Of a stretch of 64,000 bases of DNA, positions 58,040-64,000 are shown in pieces. The notes under the pieces were generated by a model. That model worked only from the letters and a program-made list of their open reading frames with translations, was not told where the DNA came from and ran no database searches. The stretch covers positions 29,985,501-30,049,500 of the forward strand of contig NC_091967.1 of assembly GCF_036711975.1 (NCBI RefSeq). The letters run 5' to 3'. Every line of letters starts with the position of its first letter. The stretch's first letter is position 1. Origin of the DNA: Onthophagus taurus. Its lineage: Eukaryota; Arthropoda; Insecta; Coleoptera; Scarabaeidae. The position numbers and the translations under genes are program-made.

Positions 58040-58743
58040 CTTGATAAAAAAAAGATTCATACATTAATTTATTTTATTTTAATAAAAAATCATGTATACT
58101 TACATCGCTTGATGAAAAGAACGTTAAAATCTAATTGCAGTGGGTGCTGAATGATAGGATGTGAATGATAAAAAATTATTGTAGATATTATGATACAAAC
58201 GTTCGAATAATAAAGTTATGCTTACCAACAAAAATTAAGATTTAAAATAGAAGGAGCTATAGGAATGAAAAAAAAAACAGATTAGCAACAATATATGCAA
58301 AGGAAAAGAAGGCTATAAGGCTTACCAGAAAAAAGTCGCCGAGATAACGAAGTTATCAAAACTGATCAAACACAAAATGGAAGTGATGGAAGGTCCTGTA
58401 GGAATTGAAAAATAAAAATAACAATTTAACATAACAAACAAATAAACAAGTTGTACTCACAAAAACAAAGTAGAAAGAACTGTTATGATGAAACAAAACA
58501 AGAATATTTTACATATTATATAAGCAAAATAAAAAAGGTTACTTACCAAATAAAACACAGCAAAAAAAGAGAAAGCTTATTGAGCAAGGATGTCTAGGAG
58601 TGGAAAAAACAATTTTAAATATTATATAAACATGCAAAACAAATATAGTTTTACTCACCAAAAAAGAGAAAGTTGTGGAAAGAGCTGTAGTGATGGAGAG
58701 AAAACGTTATATAAACATGATAATAAAGAAGGTTGTACTTACC
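58040..58743 (-). promoter_or_regulatory. Predicted seven-exon untranslated leader
   Basis: Reading leftward, seven donor/acceptor pairs are seen. Exon 1 ends 58743, then exons 58684-58659, 58593-58547, 58479-58461, 58395-58326, 58256-58226 and 58130-58104, then the coding exon at 58039. All donors are GTAAGT, GTGAGT or GTAAGC. Acceptors are CACTACAG, ACTCCTAG, ATAACAG, TCCTACAG, CCTATAG, GCAATTAG and ATCAAG. Exons 2-7 are 19-70 nt, T-rich, and contain no ATG. Introns are 58-95 nt and several contain ATG. The units look like tandem duplicates (CTTTCTCTTTTTTG before the donors). Supported by sequence signals only. Confidence 0.6.
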
Positions 58744-58797
58744 AAAAACTGAAGAACACAAACACTTAAGTGACTTTCAAAGGCTGGGAGGTGCCTT

Positions 58798-58803
58798 CTT
58801 ATA
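58798..58803 (-). promoter_or_regulatory. TATA-like element upstream of the leader
   Basis: TATAAG in CTACTATAAGAAGGC (minus strand) lies about 55 bases before the first leader donor, predicting a start near 58770. The palindrome CACTTAAGTG follows at that position. Confidence 0.4.
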
Positions 58804-59271
58804 GTAGAGTAATGAAGGGGGGCGTGACAAGGGGGAGGAGTGGGGAATGGGCGGAGTTAGAGTGGGGGTACTTTTTTTCTGGCTCTACTTTCCTGGCAAC
58901 CGGGGGGGGGGGGAATTTTAGATTTCCCCCACTCCCATCCCCACTCTTCCATCTCCACTTTGGGAGGAGCCTGAGGAGGAGCATGGGAGGAGCATAGGAG
59001 GAGCTTCAATAAACAATCCTTTTCCCTTTTTCTTTTCTTTTTTTTTTTTTTTTTTTTCTTCCTTTTTTTCCCCTTTCTTTCTTCTTTTTTTTCTTCCAAT
59101 TTAATACTTTTTCAATGTACAACCCAAGTCATACCAACCCAACCCAATGTATACATACCATGTATTCATTTAGATTAACTATTTTTTCTTTTAAATTAAA
59201 ACAACTTTTTACACTTTTTACAATCTTTTATTATTATTAATTTACAATCTATAACTGACAATGTTTATATA
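58804..59271. other. GC-skewed low-complexity region
   Basis: Contains a run of 13 G at about 58901-58913, GGAGGAGC direct repeats (58963-59005), and a long T run at 59036-59057, unusual in an AT-rich element. Frames here are compositional artefacts. It serves as the upstream region of the leader and 3' flank of the next gene. Confidence 0.7.
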
Positions 59272-59604
59272 CTAAACCATACATAAAGAACAATCCTTTC
59301 TTGCCGATGGTGGACCATCAATATGCGTTTCCCAATGAGGCAAATTATAATGTTCAAAACAGGGCAGCTTGCTTTGTAATCGCTCATCGTTTCTATACTT
59401 CAACGGTAATTTAAACCAAACCGCCGCCAAATCTAATGGCTTTACTTTATTGATATAATAATCGATTGGTAAATAACATAATTCGTAGTTTTTAATATTC
59501 GCAAAAGATAAATCAGATTCGTATCTTTCCATAATATCCCACACTTTATTAATTATAAAAGTTGAAAGTCCCAATCTGGTAACTAACCGCCAAAGACGTT
59601 CCAT
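59272..59604 (-). CDS. Conserved-looking 110-aa protein of unknown function
   Basis: The first ATG of the frame is at 59604 (MERLWRLVTRLGL). The frame is open upstream to 59715 without an ATG (only a GTG). It is rich in Trp, Tyr and Leu (VWFKLPLKYRND) and ends PPSARKDCSLCMV with a CxxC near the end. No family recognised. A GTATGT donor-like site at 59718 and a TATTCAG acceptor near 59672 exist but do not keep the frame, so splicing from the upstream gene is not supported. Confidence 0.55.
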   Translation of the reverse strand: MERLWRLVTRLGLSTFIINKVWDIMERYESDLSFANIKNYELCYLPIDYYINKVKPLDLAAVWFKLPLKYRNDERLQSKLPCFEHYNLPHWETHIDGPPSARKDCSLCMV

Positions 59605-59660
59605 CTTGAACTGCTCTACCGCTACTACCCGTCTGCCTTTCTCAATTCGTTTACATATAG

Positions 59661-60140
59661 TTATAGATGTCTGAATACGTATGAAAATAAATAAAAAACA
59701 TTCGATAAGGAGCACATACTTGGTCTCTTTTTATGATAGGGACACATCGGCGCACCAACCTCCAATTTGCATTCATTTTCCGGCAATTCTTTTACCGGTA
59801 TTGTTAAAATTCTTCTTAAAAATGTAGCTTTCTCACGTCCTTTTACGTACGCTACTTTTGTCGAACGACACAAATAATAAACGATCTCATCGAAACGAGA
59901 CGCAGGAACAAACCCGTCGTTCCAATCAATACAATGATGATGACTCATTAACCAATTCGCCGTATTGCGAAATTTGGTAGATAGTGAAGAAAAGCTTCGA
60001 CTAGGTTGAAACACGTAATGACTTATACAATGATTACTGTCGTAAGAAGCCAGTTCCTTTGGGATAAATTCTTCATCGTTTATCGTGAAACCTTGAATGT
60101 CCAAAATAATAAAATCCCTTTGAAAAACCATAATATCCAT
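59661..60140 (-). CDS. Element-associated 159-aa protein of unknown function
   Basis: Resembles an uncharacterised protein common in insect Mavericks: an N-terminal beta-strand segment (FIILDIQGFTINDEEFIPKELA), HYVFQPSRSF, NTANWLMSHHHCIDWNDG (~73-90), AYVKGREKATFL, and a C-terminal cluster CPYHKKRPSMCSL that could bind a metal together with the HHH stretch. The length and end at the Cys motif fit what I recall of the family. The fold is suggestive of a nuclease-like domain but catalytic residues cannot be assigned. An ATG at 60131 is an alternative start. Confidence 0.7.
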   Translation of the reverse strand: MDIMVFQRDFIILDIQGFTINDEEFIPKELASYDSNHCISHYVFQPSRSFSSLSTKFRNTANWLMSHHHCIDWNDGFVPASRFDEIVYYLCRSTKVAYVKGREKATFLRRILTIPVKELPENECKLEVGAPMCPYHKKRPSMCSLSNVFYLFSYVFRHL

Positions 60141-60213
60141 AATATACCACTATATGCAAACGTTTCCTTCGATGTTTAGAGATACACTAAATGACGTTGC
60201 TTCAACAGTACCA

Positions 60214-61473
60214 CTATATTAATTGCTTAACCATTTTCGTAAGAGGCGAATACACAAATGCTCTGTCATGCAGAATTAATGCGTAAGCTGTCGTACCTTC
60301 CGGAATTGGATTTTTCGTTGAATACTCGATTTTTATTTCTACTCCGCTTTTATGTATTGCTTCCTGTTGATACGTGCAATCGATTCCAATTAACGGCGCG
60401 TAAGTTTTAAATTCTTCCGGTGAAAACAAAGGTTCGCTTTCTTGATAGTAGTATGCTTGCTGAAATCTTGAATACATATCATACAAAATCGCATAGTGAT
60501 TGTTATCAAAATCCACATTCAAATTATCGTACGGAAAACGTTCTCCATTCAAGAAAACCGTTACGTTCGTTAAGTTTATATTATCAAATAATGCCATGTT
60601 TCCTTTAAATATACCCTTTCGATTTGTTTGAAATCCGATGATTATAAATCTAGGCGTTTCCAATTGTGGAGCAGTTTTGACGGCCCAAGATTGCTTCGTA
60701 GTTTGAGGTAATTGAGGGTACTCGTGTATTTCCCACGATCGAAAAGGAACGTGAATGTCTACGTTTCTTTCTGATAGTTTTGTTAATGCCAACTGTTCGC
60801 GTAATCCCACCGCCACGTGAGGAACTCTCCATATAATTTTATTAATGATCAATTTCAATTTTTCGTCGTTCGGAGCGGCTGCTGGTTGAAAGATGACGTC
60901 CGTATCATCGTGTTCGCGAATTAGCACAAGTTCCTGTCGAACGTTCATCATGATCTTTCTGAAATCTTCTGCGAATCCTAGCAACGATTTTAGCGGAACG
61001 CTAAGACCGAAATTTCCATTTTTATCTAAAGCCTTTGAAACACCCGCTATATCATCTTTCCAAGGTTTTATGTGCCAACCGGCGTTCGCTAATTTCACCA
61101 CCTCGTTCTGTGTAGATGAGAAATAACCCTTCATGCATGAGCTTATACCGACGTTCCGCACACCATCAACATGTACTCCGTTAATAAGATATCGAATATC
61201 GCTAAACATAAATGCAACGGGATTGTTAACCAATTGCCCCGTGGCGCTGGCATCTTTTGTTATACTTCCGTCCGCGGCTAACTTACGAACGCTACCCTCG
61301 ACGTATAGATAACTCTCGCTCGGTAAAGTATAATTATCTATTTCCGGAATTGAAATTCTAATTTCGTCATTGTTATCGAACGTGGTCGATCCAAACGGTT
61401 GATGCGAATGGAATTCATAACTTACGATAGAGTGATCTGTTTTTATCTTATCCGTTACTTTTAAAATGTCCAT
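60214..61473 (-). CDS. mcp: Major capsid protein (double jelly-roll)
   Basis: Of 419 residues, the length, gene order and sequence pattern match the Polinton double jelly-roll major capsid protein that builds the icosahedral shell. Landmarks: an N-terminal strand DHSIVSYEFHSHQPFG, SESYLYVEGSV (~53-63), FSDIRYLINGVHVDGVRNVG, the inter-barrel segment with WRVPHVAV (~213), then RFIIIGFQTNRKG (~285) and TVFLNGERFPYDNLNVDF (~314), a typical second-barrel motif, and a C-terminal ALILHDRAFVY. No stops or indels. Its ATG overlaps the stop of the preceding small basic gene as TAATG, a known termination-reinitiation signal in other systems. Confidence 0.9.
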   Translation of the reverse strand: MDILKVTDKIKTDHSIVSYEFHSHQPFGSTTFDNNDEIRISIPEIDNYTLPSESYLYVEGSVRKLAADGSITKDASATGQLVNNPVAFMFSDIRYLINGVHVDGVRNVGISSCMKGYFSSTQNEVVKLANAGWHIKPWKDDIAGVSKALDKNGNFGLSVPLKSLLGFAEDFRKIMMNVRQELVLIREHDDTDVIFQPAAAPNDEKLKLIINKIIWRVPHVAVGLREQLALTKLSERNVDIHVPFRSWEIHEYPQLPQTTKQSWAVKTAPQLETPRFIIIGFQTNRKGIFKGNMALFDNINLTNVTVFLNGERFPYDNLNVDFDNNHYAILYDMYSRFQQAYYYQESEPLFSPEEFKTYAPLIGIDCTYQQEAIHKSGVEIKIEYSTKNPIPEGTTAYALILHDRAFVYSPLTKMVKQLI

Positions 61474-61664
61474 TACTTTAACACTTCGTATCCTAACTGA
61501 ACTAAATACCTTCGATTGACTGGTGATAATCGATGAATGGATCGTCTTCTACTGCCGCTACGTTGACTGATGACGCGCGCTTTATAGTTTTCTCCATTAA
61601 ACAATTTTCTCGCTCTGTCTCTTCTTGACCACCGCATTCTTTTGTTTTGATATAACACTGTCAT
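61473..61664 (-). CDS. Small basic protein (63 aa)
   Basis: The first ATG is at 61664 (MTVLYQNKRMRWSRRDRARK). The 5' part of the frame lacks an ATG. Highly Arg/Lys-rich with a C-terminal RLSPVNRRYLVQLGYEV motif (NxxxLxxLG), seen in small proteins next to the MCP in other Polintons as far as I recall. Could bind DNA inside the virion. Begins 24 nt after the penton stop and ends overlapping the MCP start by one base. Confidence 0.65.
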   Translation of the reverse strand: MTVLYQNKRMRWSRRDRARKLFNGENYKARVISQRSGSRRRSIHRLSPVNRRYLVQLGYEVLK

Positions 61665-61687
61665 AACGTTAGTCAAATTTAAATAAT

Positions 61688-62419
61688 TCAATTTATCGAT
61701 CTCAGGTGAACTCTCACTGTTATTTCTTCTTCTCTGAAGTCTACCAAGTTTCCGTCCTGATCAAGTATACGTACTGTTAAGCTACTAATCACGTTCGTTA
61801 AAACCGGTAAATAAATAGGTAGTTGTGGTGATTCGATTATTTTAAAACCTGCCGGAACGTTTGGGAAAAAATGATATAAAACGTGCACGGGAACTCCGTT
61901 ATTATACGATCCCGTCACTAAATTACAATAAATTTGTAAGGCGTTCGTTTTATTTATGTTTACTACGAAATCGGATTCCACTTCCGTATCTCTAGGTAAT
62001 ATTTGAGGCTTGAAGCCAAGTAACGGCCCTATAGAATTATCGCATGCAAAATTAATTCGACGGGTACTTTTTATTAAAGAATGTTGTGTGTTATTATTCC
62101 CCTTAATCCTTATTACGACACTTTTAGCGTGTCTTTTGTCTAGCTGTTCATTCACGAACTCGGCAATATCATCAATATCGTACGTTCCAACAGGTACTAT
62201 TATATTGTTTTTAAAATGTCCTGTCTTATCTTCGTATTGGATTACGTTGTTGTTTTTATTAACGTTTGCTAAACTATTAAACGTTTCGAAATTCAAAAGA
62301 GCCAACTCGTAACTACCAAATTCGTTCAAATAGATCGGAGGATTAAAATTACAAGTCAATTCAGATGACTTTCCAGTCAACGTAAATGTATATGTCGTGT
62401 GTATTGCTTCTTTCTCCAT
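61688..62419 (-). CDS. Penton/minor capsid protein (single jelly-roll)
   Basis: 243 aa. Matches the Polinton penton-type minor capsid protein by position (next to the MCP) and pattern: ELTCNFNPPIYLNEFGSYELAL at ~19-40, FETFNSLANVN, VPVGTYDIDDIAEFVNEQL (~77-95), and GPLLGFKPQILPRDT (~130), followed by C-terminal strands (LTVRILDQDGNLVDF). Forms vertex capsomers as pentamers in related viruses. Open frame with a verified ATG at 62419. Confidence 0.85.
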   Translation of the reverse strand: MEKEAIHTTYTFTLTGKSSELTCNFNPPIYLNEFGSYELALLNFETFNSLANVNKNNNVIQYEDKTGHFKNNIIVPVGTYDIDDIAEFVNEQLDKRHAKSVVIRIKGNNNTQHSLIKSTRRINFACDNSIGPLLGFKPQILPRDTEVESDFVVNINKTNALQIYCNLVTGSYNNGVPVHVLYHFFPNVPAGFKIIESPQLPIYLPVLTNVISSLTVRILDQDGNLVDFREEEITVRVHLRSIN

Positions 62420-62449
62420 TACTTCTGAACGTCTAAACGTCTCTAGACT

Positions 62450-62839
62450 CTAATAGGTTCTTTTATTACTTAGAAACTTCAGACACAACTGTCCGCAATT
62501 TTGATCTATTTCTCTTTGATATCGACAGTAATTATACTTTACTTGACCACCCCTACCGTCTGACAACAAATATTGTTCAATTTCTAATGGCGGTCTTAAA
62601 TCACCGTAACTGTCGAAATAGTATATGTCCTTGTCGTCTTTCTTATAGGCGACCCAATGAGTCCCTCGTCCTTTCAAGTTATCCAAGTTAACAATACCTC
62701 TTTCCTTCTTTTTAATCTTACTCGGGAGATTGTCTCTCATAAATATACCCCGAAAATGTGGAATTTTTAGTACTTTCGCAAACTTTTCCAACTCGACGTT
62801 AGTTAACGCACGACGAGGTATTCGAACTAGTTTTTTGAA
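62450..62839 (-). CDS. pro: Adenain-type cysteine protease, probably reached by -1 frameshift
   Basis: A maturation protease of the adenovirus protease family (C5-like). The catalytic triad is visible: His in GTHWVAYKK, Asp/Glu-type position in YYFDSYGDL and Cys in QNCGQLCLKFL, with the Gln of the oxyanion hole in the same segment. There is no ATG between the upstream stop (62842) and the conserved core; the first codon usually called (62791) is TTG, and the conserved N-terminal ALTNVELEKF lies upstream of it. The frame is -1 relative to the PLA2 gene and overlaps its end at a slippery heptamer. It is best read as a C-terminal extension of that protein, released by its own cleavage. Independent translation from a non-AUG codon or an undetected spliced mRNA are alternatives. 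Confidence 0.85.
   Translation of the reverse strand, partial: FKKLVRIPRRALTNVELEKFAKVLKIPHFRGIFMRDNLPSKIKKKERGIVNLDNLKGRGTHWVAYKKDDKDIYYFDSYGDLRPPLEIEQYLLSDGRGGQVKYNYCRYQREIDQNCGQLCLKFLSNKRTY
62792..62836 (-). promoter_or_regulatory. Candidate -1 programmed frameshift site
   Basis: The PLA2 frame ends ...TCA AAA AAC TAG. The heptamer A AAA AAC (62836-62830) has the canonical X XXY YYZ form in the correct phase, and a slip of -1 places ribosomes exactly in the protease frame, avoiding the TAG at 62829-62827. Twelve bases downstream, a small stem-loop can form at 62817-62792 (CTCG/CGAG, T-T mismatch, CGT/ACG, 10-nt loop), weaker and a little farther away than typical stimulators. Confidence 0.7.
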
Positions 62840-63744
62840 CTAGTGGTTATACCGCAACCTTTCTTATAGGGCTTATTGAAGTAACCTGTGCCGCCAACAT
62901 TATTCCCCTTTCCTTCAATAAACAAACCGCAACCTTTCTTATATGGTTTTATATAAAATCCGCTACCTACGGCCTTTGCTTCCATAGCCTTGTTATGTCT
63001 TCGTTCTTCATCTAATTGCTCTCTAGCTGTTTTCGCGTTGTTTATAGTTCTTGCAATAGCGGCAGCACCACCGCCGATACTACCTAGGGCACCTAAAGCT
63101 GCGAACAGGGGAATTAAAGGTAAAAATCCTCCCGTTTTCGGAATTCGAATAACTCGACCTCTAGGTTCGGAAATTCTTTTTCTTATCTTTTTCAAAGCTC
63201 CGTATGCCGCTTTAACGTTTGTCAACAAATTCTTAGCACCTGATCTCGATATTGCGTTGCGAGCGAATCGAAGTGCATCTACAAAAGATATAGCTCCACC
63301 ACGCTTTACACGCGTTCGGACTTTTTTTAAAGGTCGTCGACCCGTACGATTTCTTTTTCTACCTACGCCCATACCGACCGCTACTTTTGCTTTCATTAAG
63401 GCGGCAACTGCGGACGATGCCACTTTTTCTCCAAGAGTAGACTCTTTATTTCGTATTCGTTCTTTCGCTGCTTTATATAATGCTCTGTCTGCGTCGTGTC
63501 TAAATTTTAAATTTGAACTGACCGTATATGCTATATCGTGTTTCTTACACGCTTCGTCTAATGGATTCACGCCTCGATCTCCTCTCGATAATCTCTTTTC
63601 CAACTTGGTACCCGGTCCACAAAAATTATATCCTGGCAAATGAAGTTCTATCGGAAGTTTATCTATCAACTTGTTAAAAAATCCTCGACCAATTCGTTTG
63701 CCTGTCAAACGATAACTGTTACGATTAGGTTCTAACAAATTCAT
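62827..63744 (-). CDS. PLA2-domain/pVI-like minor capsid protein
   Basis: 305 aa. Residues ~35-100 form a parvovirus-type secreted phospholipase A2 domain: calcium-loop-like YNFCGPGTKL, catalytic His-Asp in DEACKKHDIAY and a second Asp/Arg in FRHDADRAL. Such domains breach endosomal membranes during virus entry. A very basic stretch (GRKRNRTGRRPLKKVRTRVKRGG, ~125-150; about 20 residues) probably binds DNA. FLPLIPLFAALGALGSIGGG (~207-226) is a hydrophobic, possibly amphipathic, pVI-like segment, followed by a helical linker. Two C-terminal repeats of a (Y/F)xKPYKKGCG motif end the protein, with a sequence IEGK-G between them that fits the adenain cleavage pattern (M/I/L)XGX-G. The protease frame continues by -1 shift. 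Confidence 0.85.
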   Translation of the reverse strand: MNLLEPNRNSYRLTGKRIGRGFFNKLIDKLPIELHLPGYNFCGPGTKLEKRLSRGDRGVNPLDEACKKHDIAYTVSSNLKFRHDADRALYKAAKERIRNKESTLGEKVASSAVAALMKAKVAVGMGVGRKRNRTGRRPLKKVRTRVKRGGAISFVDALRFARNAISRSGAKNLLTNVKAAYGALKKIRKRISEPRGRVIRIPKTGGFLPLIPLFAALGALGSIGGGAAAIARTINNAKTAREQLDEERRHNKAMEAKAVGSGFYIKPYKKGCGLFIEGKGNNVGGTGYFNKPYKKGCGITTSSKN

Positions 63745-64000
63745 TTTATAATTTCACTCCTTCTTCCTTTTCTTCACAGTTAAAAACTAGAAATGAAGCT
63801 CTGCTGTTGTGCTTTAAGCTTTTATTCCTTTTAAATATTTTACAAAAACAGTTTTGTTCTTAATTTATACTTAAATCTATTAATATTATTATTATTATTA
63901 TTCAGCTACACTTAAATCTACTAATACCTATCCTAAAAATTAATCGTTACTCAGTTAAAAACATTTCGATTACTCTACAATGCTAAAACGTTCTTGATAT
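63745..64000. other. Upstream region of PLA2 gene, no further gene
   Basis: Minus-strand AATAAAAGC near 63816 could be a TATA element about 70 bases before the ATG. The rest is AT-rich (a TTATTATTATTATTATTATTC tract at 63882-63902). The right TIR is not reached. Confidence 0.5.

Larger units (their letters stand above)
48127..64000. mobile_element. Maverick/Polinton (adintovirus-like) element, right end outside window
   Basis: A contiguous set of Polinton hallmark genes: protein-primed PolB, retroviral-type integrase with chromodomain, FtsK/HerA-type packaging ATPase, double jelly-roll major capsid, single jelly-roll penton, adenain-type protease, and PLA2/pVI-like protein. The left border, at about 48121-48129, is set by the interrupted R1 repeat. 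All major frames are open, so the copy looks young. The right TIR and the 6-bp target duplication expected of this class lie beyond 64000. Confidence 0.9.

Noticed and set aside
58770..59099. Several overlapping frames with Gly/Arg- or Lys/Glu-rich products
   Set aside because: Generated by G-runs, GGAGGAGC repeats and T-runs; no protein signal.
59661..59720. Intron joining the 159-aa and 147-codon frames
   Set aside because: GTATGT and TATTCAG look usable but the join shifts the frame into an early stop, and the upstream protein appears complete at its Cys motif.
62990..63643. Plus-strand 217-codon frame opposite the PLA2 gene
   Set aside because: Shadow of the basic PLA2 coding sequence; the minus strand has clear motifs.

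Overview
The window looks like an AT-rich insect (at least arthropod) nuclear genome segment made almost entirely of mobile DNA. Short phase-consistent introns, TA-flanked terminal-inverted-repeat (TIR) elements, Gypsy-type pol relics, Jockey-like LINE relics, and mariner- and pogo-type transposases all point that way. The species cannot be named from the sequence. The only host-gene-like material is a LOTUS/OST-HTH-domain gene (Tejas/TDRD5/TDRD7-like germline factors), present in two inverted copies at 2.45-3.56 kb (internally deleted) and 9.80-11.05 kb (exons open).

Positions 1-48,126 are a graveyard of nested elements. A segment carrying a decayed Maverick/Polinton DNA polymerase is present in inverted copies at both ends of a 28-kb interval (1-2,085 and 26,405-28,330). 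Between and beyond them lie a mariner-related element with about 600-bp inverted arms and a MITE inside it (3.9-6.2 kb), Gypsy gag and LINE relics (6.2-9.1 kb), a tRNA-derived SINE, Gypsy reverse transcriptase fragments, several TIR elements, a decayed IS630/Tc1-type transposase (19.5-21.1 kb), and a chimeric pogo/mariner transposase ORF (24.5-25.7 kb). Further on are a Foldback-like element whose arms are arrays of a ~143-bp tandem repeat (32.2-36.7 kb), a LINE split by an LTR-like insertion (36.9-40.4 kb), and a rather well preserved gag-protease-RT-RNase H block of a Gypsy element (42.9-45.4 kb).

From about 48,127 to beyond the right edge lies a large, apparently intact Maverick/Polinton (adintovirus-like) element. 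Its left border is visible because it interrupts a copy of a repeat found uninterrupted elsewhere in the window. The plus strand carries one gene, a two-exon protein-primed family-B DNA polymerase. The minus strand carries a chromodomain integrase, a packaging ATPase, single- and double-jelly-roll capsid proteins, an adenovirus-type cysteine protease, a PLA2/pVI-like minor capsid protein, and several small or unrecognised proteins. The gene set implies self-synthesis (PolB), integration (integrase) and virion formation (ATPase, capsid proteins, protease).

Three expression devices in this element stand out. (1) A canonical -1 frameshift heptamer A AAA AAC followed directly by UAG joins the PLA2 protein frame to the protease frame, which has no ATG before its conserved core. 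(2) Seven tandem, AUG-free mini-exons with good splice signals form a predicted multipartite leader whose last acceptor lies one base before the AUG of an unrecognised 326-aa protein. (3) UAAUG and AUGA stop-start overlaps precede the major capsid protein and the integrase. Two further short introns, in the polymerase gene and in a 99-aa proline/glutamate-rich protein, keep the reading frame exactly.
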